Source: Welwitschia mirabilis
Lineage: Eukaryota > Gnetophyta > Gnetopsida > Welwitschiales
Direction of reading: 5' to 3'
Assembly: GCA_051453625.1 (NCBI GenBank)
Contig: JBOZIK010000001.1
Coordinates: 70,701,323 to 70,765,322, forward strand
DNA: 64,000 bases
In this document: one piece after another, positions 1 through 10,883 of the stretch
Layout: each line of letters opens with the position of its first letter
Position numbering within the stretch: position 1 is the stretch's first letter
Position numbers and translations under genes: made by a program
The notes under the pieces: generated by a model
Told to the model about the DNA's origin: nothing
Seen by the model: only the letters and a program-made list of their open reading frames with translations
Databases searched by the model: none

Positions 1-823
1 ATGATAAGAAGGATGAAAACTATTTTCTATTAACAAAATGAATTATCTTTTATAATGGGGTCATATGTACCATTTGGGTTACTAGGATTTTTTCTTTGAC
101 TTCTAGGGTTTTTGTTTTAGAACCTTTAATATAAAACTGTAAATACCCCCATTGTCCTTATTTTTAATTCATCATTTATACTAGATATACTTGTGATGGG
201 AGATTAAAGGATAGTATGTCCATTCACAGCTATAGAAAGAAGTCCTTTTTAGTGTTATACTGTGGATACTCCATTAAGGTGCTACTACTTTGTTTGTAAT
301 AGGATGTTAATTTATGATTAATACAAAGATACCTTTTCACTTCTATTACGTGAACCTCCCTTATGATCTAAGTTTATCATTATTAGTTTAGATCTTACAT
401 TACATTTCATTTGATTCCATTTCCATATTTGTATTGATTTATATTTTGTTTAATATATCTTATAGCTTATGTTGATTAGGAATAACTAATAGCTCTTCCT
501 AATTATTCTAAGTTTTATGGGCTAATTCTTGTGATAAAATAACTGGAACTCAAATAGACTTATTACACTTGCATTTTATCTATTTTTATTTTATCATCAT
601 TCATCTTGTATTACATTTACATTGTTTCTTATTTTCATTTATTAGAAAGAAAAAAATACTAAAAATACTTTGTCAAAATCAATCCTCTAACTTCTATCCT
701 AGTGCCTTTAATGGATTATAACATTTAGGTCCTATTTATATTAGTCTATGTTTTTCGATAAGTATTTGTGATTTACATGATCTATGTAAGAACTTTAAGA
801 TTATACAAATTTACACCACAACA
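1..823 (+). repeat. 5' LTR of element A (partial)
   Basis: This stretch aligns along its length with 11260-12131. Shared stretches include 'aatgaattatcttttataat' near both starts and the block around the words TCCATT..AGGTGCT. It ends ...CACCACAACA directly before the primer binding site. About 425 bases of the LTR lie before the window start, judging from the complete 1248-base 3' copy. The two LTRs differ at many sites and by indels, so the insertion is old. Confidence 0.8.
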
Positions 824-846
824 TTTTGGTATCATTAATGGGAAAG
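824..846 (+). other. Degenerate primer binding site, tRNA-Asp type (element A)
   Basis: TGGTATCATTAATGGGAA (827-844) lies immediately after the LTR end. The plant Athila/Tat site is TGGCGCCGTTGCCGGGGA. Most differences are C to T or G to A, several at CpG positions, which fits methylation-driven decay. The equivalent site in element B is less decayed (TGGTGTCATTGCCAGGGA on the minus strand), which supports the identification. Confidence 0.75.
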
Positions 847-1494
847 ACCATAAGGATTTGAAGGATTATCACTATCTAGATAAGTACTTTAAATTTTAAT
901 TTAAGTCATTTATCTATAGAACATTGTATTTTTATGTTAGTTTTCATAACTTTTTTTCTTTTTGGTAATTTTTTCTTTTTTTATAACATTAATAAGTGTG
1001 CCATTCTTTCTATTATCTAAATAATAATGGGAATTATGACTTGCAATTTTTGATTTTTGATTTTTTTTGAAATAAACTTATTTGATTTTTAATAGTGTAA
1101 TAAAGTCAGTATCATCCCCTTTATCATCTAGATGATGAGGTTGATTATTGTTACTAGTTTTGCTTCTACTCTAATTTTTCATAATTATTTTTCCCTATAT
1201 TTTTAAAATAAGTGTTCATCATTCTTTATATCATCTAGATTATAATAGAGAAATTTTTTTCCTTTTGTATTTACAAAACACTTCAAAAATGTTTTGTAAA
1301 AAGAGGAAAGACAACATAAAATGATGTTGAAAGTAGGCATTAGGCTCATTTCTCTTTTTAAACCTTTATTATCTTCCCTCTTATTTTCAAACTTTATATA
1401 GAAATGACAATGAAAATTTTCAACTTTTTAGGGATCTCACCTCATTCAGAAAAATATGGTACAATTATTTTAGTCAATCCCATCCATCTCTTAT
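847..1494 (+). other. 5' leader of element A with three palindromic units and a hairpin
   Basis: Non-coding leader between the primer binding site and the ORF. It holds three copies, about 105 bases apart, of a self-complementary unit centred on TCATCTAGATGA (about 1004-1038, 1112-1146, 1216-1250), each flanked by short CATTC / GAATG-like arms. A perfect 11-base inverted repeat follows (1270-1280 with 1290-1300, TTTACAAAACA, 9-base loop). Elements B and C have the same three-unit arrangement at the same place, so this is a family feature. Confidence 0.6.
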
Positions 1495-2690
1495 GAACTA
1501 CTATGAAGCAGATCCACCTCCTATGAATTGCTATGATGAAGAAAATGATCCAATGAAAGAAACGATTGATGAAATGAAGAATAGATAAGAAGATACTAAT
1601 AAGATTCTAAAAAATCTGATTGAAATCTTTCAATAAATATTATTTTAATTTTAATTTACATTACAACAACACATCTTCAAACCTACCGTACTATGTCCTA
1701 TCTTGAGGAAAATGAGAAAAACATAGGGATAAGTGATAGTGATTATTTCAAATAGAAGATGAATTTTTGGATTAAACTTCAACATCTTACTCATTAGGAG
1801 ATGACCAAAAGGGAGATAATGATGATTTCATTTTTTTTAATAATAAATATAAAGATTATTATTTATTAGATGATGATATTGAGGTATTAGATTATATCCC
1901 TGACATCCATTTACTTCTATACAATCTAGATGAGGAATCCATTCATGAAGAATTTAATAACCTTTCAATTTATCATAAAGATGATGCTCACATTTTTCTT
2001 GATGATCTTTTTGATGAATTCAACAACTTGGAGAATGAGAGAAATACTTGATAAGAGAAGAAAAATATAGTTGAACATGATAATGAGAAAAGTGAAGAAA
2101 CAATTCAACAAACTAATGATGAAAATAATAATGAAGGAAGTGAACAAAATGAAAACCCTATGGAGATTAATTTCAACTTAATGGAGGATAGACTTGTTCA
2201 TTCTATCCATGTTTCTTGATCCCTTCCACATAGACTTTCATGTTAAACTCCAAATCACATCCTTCCTTATACTTTCATTTCCATATTACCTTATGATCTT
2301 ATAATGATAAGCTTTTTCCACCTCTTCCATTTTAACCTTCTTGCAATTTTGAAAACCACATCACTTTTCTTAACTTTTATAAAATCCATAATTTTGAAAA
2401 TGATATTAATATCTCTTAATCTCATCCTTTTAAAACCTCATGTGATACTCAAAGTAACATCCTTCCCATTTTTACCAAATTTACTTTACCTAATGTTTTT
2501 AATAAGTAATGTTTTTAAAAATATGACTTGGAACATCTTGGAATTTTAAATTGGGGTAAACATTATATTTTTCATGATAATCCATACCTAGAATAGAATG
2601 TTAAGAAGCTTCTTAACCATATTAAACATTCTAAAAAGCCTTTAAAAACATTTTGGATTTATTCTTTAGTTATGCCTTGAATGAATTATG
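1495..2690 (+). pseudogene. Acidic ORF of element A, conserved in element C; function unknown
   Basis: A decayed coding region with several stops and frame changes. The N-terminal part reads MNYYEADPPPMNCYDEEND followed by a short probable coiled coil (ETIDEMKN..EDTNKILKNLIE), which resembles the end of the gag relic of element B. Next comes a D/E/N-rich stretch with DIEVLDYIPDIHLL (about 1872-1913), then a domain including SYNDKLFPPLPF and DLEHLGILNWGKHY (about 2300-2560). All these blocks recur in order on the minus strand of element C (about 62100 down to 59960). No retroviral protease or RT motif is present. I do not recognise the acidic or C-terminal domain. The open frame at 2304-2549 is an out-of-frame shadow. 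Inference: a gag-derived or captured protein specific to this non-autonomous family. Confidence 0.6.
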
Positions 2691-4479
2691 TTATGATACT
2701 CATGATCTATACTATTTTAATAAGAGATTATCTATTAATAAACTTTATCACCTCTTCGCTTATTATTTAGATTTCAAAATTTATGCTATGAAATTTTTTT
2801 TTACTATATATTTCTCCAATTGATTTTACTCAAAAATTATTGTATGATTTTTATGTTTTATTAATTAGTTTCTATTTGGTTTAGTGCTTATATATCTGAA
2901 AAGTATAATATCTAAGTGAACCTTTTACACAACTAGTTGTACTTTCAATGGTTAAATTTTTATCTTTTAGAAAAATACATCTTAATGGCTCAATTCAAAT
3001 ATATAATCTAAAACCTTAGGAAATTTAGAAGTTAATAAATAAAGTTAAAAATTGTTGAGATAGCTACCAATTAAATCTTGAACATGATATAAGCACTCTT
3101 CTTGGATTTTCCTACTACCATTATCTGATTTCTACCTTAGCCAATTTTGTTTGGTGAATGTTATGCCACCACTTAAACATCTTTAACTTAACTAATGTTT
3201 TACTTTATAAAGTTACCATGAATAGTAAATCTTTTACTTAGGCATTTCAAAGTGATAAGATTGATTTCACCCAATATTAAGACATTTGTATGGTTACGAA
3301 CTTCATTTTAAAGGAAGATTCCTTAGTTTTCCTCCTTCTCTTTAATGTATTAGTCTTTAATTGTTTCAGTGTTCTTACTTATTTCTCATCTCATTACTTG
3401 ATCCTTTTCCTTACGAGTACTTAGTTATGTGGAATTTATTCCTTTACTTCTATAAAAAATAAAAATAAAATAAATAAATAATGATCATGATCTTTCATAT
3501 CTGAGCTAAAAATAAGGTCATCATGATGTCCTACTACAAGAAAGCTAGGGCAAATTTTCTCAAGAGTGGCCTTTGGTAGTGTGATAAGGTAGCTACAAGA
3601 ACTCCACTAGGGCATTAGTTAGCCATGTTGTATGGGTTCTTATTCCTCTAATAATGGATGCACTCCTCTCATCATGGAAAAATAATTATCATTTATAGGC
3701 TATGGGATCAGTCATGTCTCTAGTGTTATCAGAGGCATTACTTATTTTCTAGACTTATTATGCATATAGAATTTCCACATGATCTTTTTACTTTTTTTAG
3801 ATTCTGATTTTGTTTTATGGTATGAGCAGGTAAGTCCAATTTTTAACCACTTTTAATCTTATCATCTATTAATTAAAAACATTAGAAATAATTGATATTT
3901 TTATAATCATTACCTTTTTGAGTGGTACTTTCTAAAGTTTTTCCCATTATGTAATGAATCATTTTTTTAATGAAATTAGATAATTTTCATTGCAATGGAA
4001 GATGAGAAAATAACTCATACTAAAAATACAAAAAAAATATCTCTCTTGATTTATTACAGAAATAGGGAAGAAAATTATAATCTACTTAAAGAACACCTAT
4101 GGAGAGGATCTCAGGCTAATAAACAGGAGAAGAGGCAGTGGTTGCTATCTTGAGGAAGCATGGGAAGACTAAAGACAATGATCTAAGAAATAATCCTTAA
4201 GTGGTAATTGATGCACATGAGGCTTAGAAGGTGAATTTCTTTTTTGATGGAGGTTCCAGTAATGCCTTTGAATTGAGAAAAAGGTGTCTACCATCTTGAT
4301 GACTGCTTGCTATGCCATTTTATAGCTAAAACTATGGATCTATATTACTTGAAAATCTTAGGTGTCTACTAGTGAATAAGGAAAAAATGAAATCTTTGAT
4401 TCACTTGTTGGACAAAAAAAAGCCTGAGACTTATCTTGTTACAAATTGGGGGGAGATGCTCAGGAGATAATACTAGTTT
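2691..4479 (+). other. 3' internal region of element A up to the LINE insertion
   Basis: No coding capacity recognised. Bases about 3230-3420 contain AGTGATAAGATTGATTTCA and TTTTAAAGGAAGATTCCTTAG, which match, reverse-complemented, the segment following the integrase of element B (19490-19660). Such a block lies between integrase and 3' LTR in Athila/Tat-type elements. The boundary between A and the LINE is not visible. The stretch 4000-4480 could be LINE 3' untranslated sequence or A. Confidence 0.45.
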
Positions 4480-4489
4480 CAATTTTTAT

Positions 4490-7400
4490 AGGGGTCTTTT
4501 ATCTTTTTTCTCTAAAAATTTTAACTTTAGATGAGTTTTCATCTCATTGGCTTTGTGATGGAATCTAAACTATGACTATCTGAAAATCTTATCATTCCTT
4601 CCTTTCCAAATATGATACATATAGGTAGTAATCAAGGATAAAGTGATGCTATTTTGAGTAGTTTTAAATTTGAATCTATATTTGAACCACTATGATAGGC
4701 TTAACTAGAATGCTAAAAGGGATTGAATGCATACTAAACTCAAGGAAAACTATAGTAAATCATAGGAAGGAGAACATTTAAAAAAGAGGTAATCGCTGAT
4801 CTCTTTAGCCAAGCCACATAGACTATAAGTGGGATTAATCTAGAAACCAAGTTAAATCAATCTTGCCTTAGTGTTTAATCTATTAATGCACACTAGCCAA
4901 GAGATAAAAGAGTGCTTTGGTAAGGCATATCTATTTCAAAAAATTGAAAAATCACTATGCTTTAAAGACTAGTCCACACAACTAGGCATATGTGGAGGAT
5001 GTGAAGAAAGGCATTCCAAGTGCCTTCCAAACTAAACCTTGAATTGTAAATTCTATGCACTATGCTTCTTGACTTTTAAGCTTTAGTATTATTTTTAATA
5101 ATTAAGAATGTTCTCTACTTCTCTTGGTAGTACCAAATATTTGAATATTTGAAGTAATATTCATAAACCCACTTGATCTAAAGATTGTCTTTGTTAAGGA
5201 CTAGATCCCATAGTTGTGTTAAAATTAGGACTTTATTCATCAAGATGGAATTAGTTAGACCTCATCCTCCTGAAGTTTTTGGTTTCACTAGGATGTGTTA
5301 GGACACCAGGGTCTTTTTATATTGAGTATGTAACCTTGTCAATAGGAACTTTTTACAAGGGGAGTTAATTTTAGCATTTACTTTCTTAGGAAGAACAAAA
5401 ACTATGCACTAGAAAGAGCTCAAACTTTGACGCACTGCTTTGATAAGGATGAGTCTTCTTGTCTATAAGAGAAACTTTATAGTCTAATACCTTATTCTAT
5501 TTGTTATTTTCAAGATTATAGGGAGGCAATATAAAATGGATAACTTCTTAGAGTTAATAGGCACCCCAAGATACCTAACAAGGAGGGCACCTTATGTGAA
5601 ACTTAGGACTTGAGGTAGTGATCTTTATGGTCTTGCAAAATTCCTTCAAAGAAGGCTTGGCTCTTGGATAGGTTGGCCTTAAGGCCTAAAATGACTGAAA
5701 AGTGATTCAAGGTTTCTTCAAAGAATGGATAGATGTATCATCCCCATTGCAAAATAAGAAGATATCCTTTGCATAACATAGATCAATAAGTTTTAATCTA
5801 TGACATTTTGGGTGGATGTGGAAGTAAGAGTTCCTAGTAATTTTATTAAGGCATATTGACAAGTACTCCATGACTAGGAAGAAAAGGTAAGAAGATAGAG
5901 GATCTCCTTTACTGAGTCCTCTTTTTCCTAGAAAATAACCTAAAAGCTCACCATTCACCACATTTGAGTAGAAAGAGGTAGCGATGCAAGCCAAAATCCA
6001 CTTGCCGATTTTGAATGGAAAGCCTAAATCAATTAAAATATCCTTGAGGAAAGACCATGATACTGAGTTGTAGGATTTCTTAAGGTCCATCTTTAAAGCA
6101 CACCTTGGAATCACTTTCTTTCTATCATAATGTTGAATAAGCTCTTGAACAAAGAGAATGTTATGAATGATACTTCTCTGGGGAATAAGAGAACCCTGAT
6201 TATCCTCAGATAAGGACATGGTAATGCCTTTAATTCTCTACAAAATAATGTTTGTAATGGCTTTATAAATCACATCACAACATTCTATTGACCTATAATA
6301 TGAAATTATGTTTGGGTAAGTGATTTTAGAAATCAATACTATGGTTGTGGAATTGATACTTTTTGGCATGTGGTAGTTTGAGAAGATGTTTTTGATGGCC
6401 TTACATATATCTTCATTGATGATATTCTAAGTAAACTTAAAGAATCTAGATGACCATTCATCAGGGCTAAGGGCTTCATCATTATCAATCAGAAAAATGC
6501 ATTCTTAATTTTATGAAAGGAGATTAGGTTTAATAACTCAATGCACTTATCTTCACTTAATTTTTGACTAGAGATTAGAATGGATTAATCTAGAGTAGAA
6601 GATATTTACCTCTACACCTAGGAGGTTTTGAAAAAAGGAGATCATCTCTTACTTTACAGAGTCTAATTGCTTAAGTCGTTGTCCATTAGCATCTAGAATG
6701 GTTCTGATGTAAGAAAATTACTTCCTTTGCTTTATACAGGTGTGAAAATAAGCTAAATTTAGATCACCTCCCAGATCCATTTGATTTTAGCTCTTTTTTT
6801 GTTAGAGAGGAACTCTTGAACAAGCAATTTTTTATGGTACAAGGTGAAGATTCTTTTTTCCTCTATTATAATAGTGTTATTAGGGAAACTCTAAGAGGAA
6901 TTAAATAATATTTAGCTCATTTTTGGCATTTCTCACTCTTTGATATAATCCTCTAACAGTGTGGCTAAAATGTGATTTAAGACTCTACTTGATATACTTC
7001 AATTTGCTATTAATATTAGCCAAGGCTGTGCCTTTAGAAAGTGAAGACCACTCATTTTGAATGATGCTAGTAAAGTTTTCAAGTTCACACTAGATATTAT
7101 AGAATCTAAATGGTGTATAAGATTTAGTAAATTTATTATAGGAAATTAAAACTAGGAAGTGAACAAAAAAACCTAGGGGATAAGAAATCTTCATATAACT
7201 AAGGGTACGCATTATATCATTTGTCATTGATTAAAGCTCTATTAAATTTGTATTAAATTTTGACTTCTTTTGGTGCTTGTTAGGTCAAGTGAAGAAGCAT
7301 CCTATGATTTTGAGATTTGATAAAAACATGTTATGAAATAAGTTTTGAAACTCTTCAATGTCCTTACTGTTAATTAGAATATCATTATTTTTTTAAGATG

Positions 7401-7845
7401 GATCATCTATGAAGTTATAATAACCTAAAAGAGACCAAGAGAGATGGGATGTTTGAGAAATTTTGGTTAAGTATTCCCATAACAATTGTCTTTATTTGGC
7501 TATTTTAAAATCATACACAAAGGAATCCCATAAAACTCTATTTCTATGTTTAATCTTACAATTAATTATTTGAAGGGAGGTATAGAGAACTATAATATCT
7601 ACTACTTTTGGATTCTATAATGTAAGAATTCTTTCATTAGAAGATAAGGTTAAATTATGAACATACCTCCTGTTGAGATTAGGCATACAGTTCATTGTAA
7701 TCATGTCTACTTTCTCAATCTGAAATTTAGTTTATGTTACTTAAAAGTGGTAATTTTAAGATTAGAAATCATAAGCTTTATTTCTTGCTGCTTAGCAGAG
7801 ACATTGAGGCCCCTTATATTCTAGCTAGCTATATGCATTATCGAG
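4490..7845 (-). pseudogene. LINE ORF2 relic: endonuclease, reverse transcriptase, C-terminal region
   Basis: The endonuclease begins NIRGLNVSAKQQEIKLMISN. Later RRQLLWEYL...LLGYYNF (about 7480-7410) corresponds to the usual GDFN motif with the Asp changed to Tyr, and SDH-region sequence follows with stops. The RT fingers include LSPDEWSSRFFK (usual APGPDGF..FFK, about 6470). The palm is the intact block described separately. Downstream, YLGVPINSKKLSI (about 5560), a GGLGLTN-like stretch (about 5270) and IWKGRNDKIF (about 4590) are the normal C-terminal blocks of plant LINE ORF2. Many TAA/TAG codons replace Gln or Trp codons. The enzyme cannot be active. Confidence 0.85.
5707..6219 (-). pseudogene. 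Open RT fragment of the LINE ORF2 (170 codons)
   Basis: The longest open piece of the LINE, and certainly only a segment of ORF2, because homology continues in frame upstream of its first Met (ECCDVIYKAITNIILYRIK, to about 6320). RT motifs include QGSLIPQRSIIHNI (usual QGAFIPKRSI.DNI), KMDLKKSYNSVSWSFL (usual KMDL.KAYDSV.W), GLSKGDPLSSYLF (usual GLRQGDPLSPYLF) and CYAKDIFLFCNGD (usual FADDLLLFCKGD). The catalytic ADD has become AKD, and the usual D of AYDSV is N, so activity is lost even where the frame is open. Confidence 0.85.
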
Positions 7846-8315
7846 GGTTTTTTTTCTATGAATGCTTTACCTCTGCTGCTAGGAAGCTTTCTGTGAATTG
7901 ATCTATTTTTAGAGCTAGAGGATTTTTGAAGAGGGTAAAAATCCTCTAAAGCCTACTTTGAACCCAATACATTGAAGTGATTTTTTCCTATAATAGGGAT
8001 ATGATTAATGAAATCCTTATAATGGGCCTAATACTTTGAGGTTATTTGGGGGATGGAATAAGCATCAACAACCTGCTCCATTAAAGCATTAGATAAATGC
8101 TACCTATAGAAGTAGTGGTCTGCATTAATTCTAAGGCTAGATGATTGTATTTCTTACTAAGTGAAGGCCTAGAGTCCTGAGAAGTGTCTACTTGCTAAGA
8201 GATCTTATGGCTACCTAAGGTTTTCTACTTAGGTTTTTATATTGAATGTTTACTACTATCACCTTATACAAGTTTTCATATGTGGGTTGGTCTTTTTTTA
8301 TACATTTTAGATTTG

Positions 8316-8880
8316 TGTCTAAAGCAAATACAATTGATACATTTGCTTGGTATTCATTGGTATTCAGTCCATTGTTTCAGTAATTCTCCTTTGAGTGCCC
8401 CTAGAGTAATGGACGAGGGCATCTCATATTCAAGGAATATCTAAATACAAAATATTATAAAGTTAAGTCTTCCTTGCTTTATTGTTATGTCATCTGTGTA
8501 GATGGGCTTACCAATAAAACTGACAATCTTAGATAGAATTTTTACAAACCAGAGGTGCAAGTTAAGGTAAGGGAGTTTCATCCATATTGGTATTTTTGTG
8601 ATTTTTTCTATTTTGAGTGTCGTTCTAGGCATTTATGGCTTTAGAATTAACTTTCTATTGTCAGACGGCTATGGGCCTCTTTTTAGCACATTCTACATTT
8701 CGTTTGGGGTTTGGAATTTAAAAGTGAAGATTCCTCTTTCAATTTGAAAAATTAAAATCTATGGTTCATTACTCCATCGGTTATGAACATAGTTTTAAAC
8801 TCTAAAAATATGGGGTTTTAGACTATAGACAAAACTGATAAGTGAGTTATCCCATTTCAAAACCCTAGTTTTCAATTGGT
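8316..8880 (-). pseudogene. LINE ORF1 relic: DUF4283-like domain plus zinc knuckle
   Basis: The minus strand reads NRWSNEP, GIFTFKFQTPNE, RKLILKP, then IPIWMKLPYLNLHLWF, SKIVSFIGKPIYTD and GRLNF. This is the characteristic pattern of the DUF4283 domain of plant LINE ORF1 proteins (usual motif PIWVKLPNLPLHLW...IGKPLFTD). The longest open piece is 8441-8632. Further downstream (about 8356-8316) CINCICFRHKSKMY fits a CX2CX4HX4C zinc knuckle with the last Cys replaced by Tyr. ORF1 proteins bind LINE RNA. Several stops separate the blocks. Family assignment is by motif only. Confidence 0.75.
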
Positions 8881-9060
8881 GTTTGTTAATATTGGTTTCT
8901 ATTACTAAAAATTACTATGGATAGAACTCCAACACCAATTTCAGTTTTGATTTTTTATTTCATGTGATGATATTTACCCATGTCTCAGCTTCTACTTGAA
9001 TCTCTTCTTTTGAGGAGGACAGGTAATTAATTCCTGTCTCCATTTGAGTGGAAGAGCCCT

Positions 9061-10874
9061 AGGTTTTGGATGGTATGGGTGTAGTAGTGTAGAATAGGGA
9101 GGAAGGATTTGTAATGCATCATTAATTAAGTGATTTTATGATTTCTATCAAGGGACTTTGCCAGGCTAGAATTNNNNNNNNNNNNNNNNNNNNNNNNNNN
9201 NNNNNNNNNNNNNNNNNNNNNNNNNNNNNNNNNNNNNNNNNNNNNNNNNNNNNNNNNNNNNNNNNNNNNNNNNNNNNNNNNNNNNNNNNNNNNNNNNNNN
9301 NNNNNNNNNNNNNNNNNNNNNNNNNNNNNNNNNNNNNNNNNNNNNNNNNNNNNNNNNNNNNNNNNNNNNNNNNNNNNNNNNNNNNNNNNNNNNNNNNNNN
9401 NNNNNNNNNNNNNNNNNNNNNNNNNNNNNNNNNNNNNNNNNNNNNNNNNNNNNNNNNNNNNNNNNNNNNNNNNNNNNNNNNNNNNNNNNNNNNNNNNNNN
9501 NNNNNNNNNNNNNNNNNNNNNNNNNNNNNNNNNAAACAATATTCTCCATGTTTCTACTTACCCATGTTTATTATGTTTTCATTAGTTATTTTTATTTGGT
9601 ATTTTAAATTAATTACATACTTTGTCAACAAAATAATTAGAACTTAATAATTTAGTATTTTTCTAGTTGTCTTTTCTATGATTGGCTTTTATCCATAAGG
9701 ATTAACTTTTTTTATCACTTTAATTGATGTATTACTTTCGTTTCATGATGCTACTTTTTATATTTATTTGATTTTAAGTTTGTGTACATCCACTTATCAA
9801 TCCTGAATGCTTATTAATTTTGGCACAATTAAGGATTTTTGTTATTATTAATTTTATCTGCTTGATGCATTATCATTATCTTGTTTGATATTATTTTCTC
9901 TTACCTTGAGTTCTTTCTAGTTTTGATTTCTTTATCATGATTATTTTTATTTTCATTCTTATCTTTTATCTATCTTTCAGGCTTTATAATAACTTTATAA
10001 GGCTTTTACTGTTGATATCATTAATTATCCAATCCAACATGAACTTCATTATTTTTCAGATCCTTGTTTTTCTGTGTCATATTATGTTTGATGTTTAGAT
10101 GATAAGGTTCATGACACAACTCCTCTTAGCTTATTGCAATATCAAACATATTCATTCTCCTATGGGAATGCAAGGATGAGGATGGGATTAGGAGAATAGG
10201 AAAATTTTCTAAGAAATACTTAAGATATTTGAGTAAAATGTATATTTATAAGGGTCATATTAAGCTTACACGATACATATATATGATGTGTTAATCAATG
10301 TATGGTTTCATATTACTTGTATAATCAACATTGTGACTATTATTTAGTACTTCATAGAATTACAATTACAAGATATTCTTATAGGTATGATCCAATATAC
10401 TCAAGAAACAATAGATAAGGGAAGTAATATTATAATTATTTTTGAAATTCACCCCTTAAAGATTGTATTTAAAACTTACTTATTGATTTATATGCATTTA
10501 TTTTAAGTAATTACTACTTTTAATTATACATATAATCATTTTCTATTCTATAATAATCATATCTTATGATTATTATTATGTATGACATTTAATTTTTAGC
10601 TTGCAATGTGTTAAAAATTTAAATGAAGGGCTAATGAAGACTTTCGTACTAGTATTTTTCTGATGATCATGTTTATAGGCATCTAACTTTTATTATGATT
10701 TTGTAAGCCTATCGTTCCCATTTTCATCGAGATGACAGGCATCCTATATAGCTATTATGTTAGTTAATTAGTTTTTAATATTTAATCCTACATGATAAAA
10801 ATTTCTAAACTAAATTTTAAATTGACTCATAATTTATAGTTGATCACTAACTTTGTCAAGAACTGACAAGGCTA
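9061..10874 (+). other. 3' untranslated region of element A (with gap)
   Basis: AT-rich, non-coding. The gap 9174-9533 lies near the LINE/A boundary. A copy of the palindromic family motif (TTCCCATTTTCATCGAGATG, about 10708-10727) precedes the polypurine tract, as in element C (about 56470-56515). The region 9800-10880 is similar in style and partly in sequence to the D relic at 13900-14660. Confidence 0.5.
9174..9533. other. Assembly gap (360 N)
   Basis: Run of 360 N. Open frames spanning it are artefacts. Confidence 0.99.
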
Positions 10875-10883
10875 AGTGGGGGG
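10875..10883 (+). other. Polypurine tract of element A
   Basis: AGTGGGGGG directly before the 3' LTR start TTATATTCC. It would prime plus-strand DNA synthesis. Element D has AATAAGGGGC and element C AAGTAGGAGG in the same position. Confidence 0.65.

Larger units (their letters stand above)
4480..9060 (-). mobile_element. L1-type LINE (non-LTR retrotransposon), near full length but dead
   Basis: Reading leftward, ORF1 relics come first (DUF4283-like domain and zinc knuckle, 8880-8316). Then come an AP-endonuclease start (IRGLNVSAKQQEI, about 7840), the endonuclease body, the reverse transcriptase (about 6560-5700) and the C-terminal RNase H-like/zf-RVT region ending with a WKGRNDKIF-type motif near 4590. 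This order is diagnostic for plant L1 elements. It lies inside element A and in the opposite orientation. The 5' end may run into the gap at 9174-9533. No poly(A) tail or target-site duplication could be placed with confidence. Confidence 0.85.

Noticed and set aside
2304-2549. 81-codon hydrophobic frame in element A
   Set aside because: The neighbouring frame (SYNDKLFPPLPF ... DLEHLGILNWGK) is the one whose pattern fits Gln/Trp-to-stop decay and matches element C; this one is its shadow.
9126-9647. Open frames crossing the gap at 9174-9533
   Set aside because: Almost all residues are unknown because of N; the real codons at the edges match nothing.
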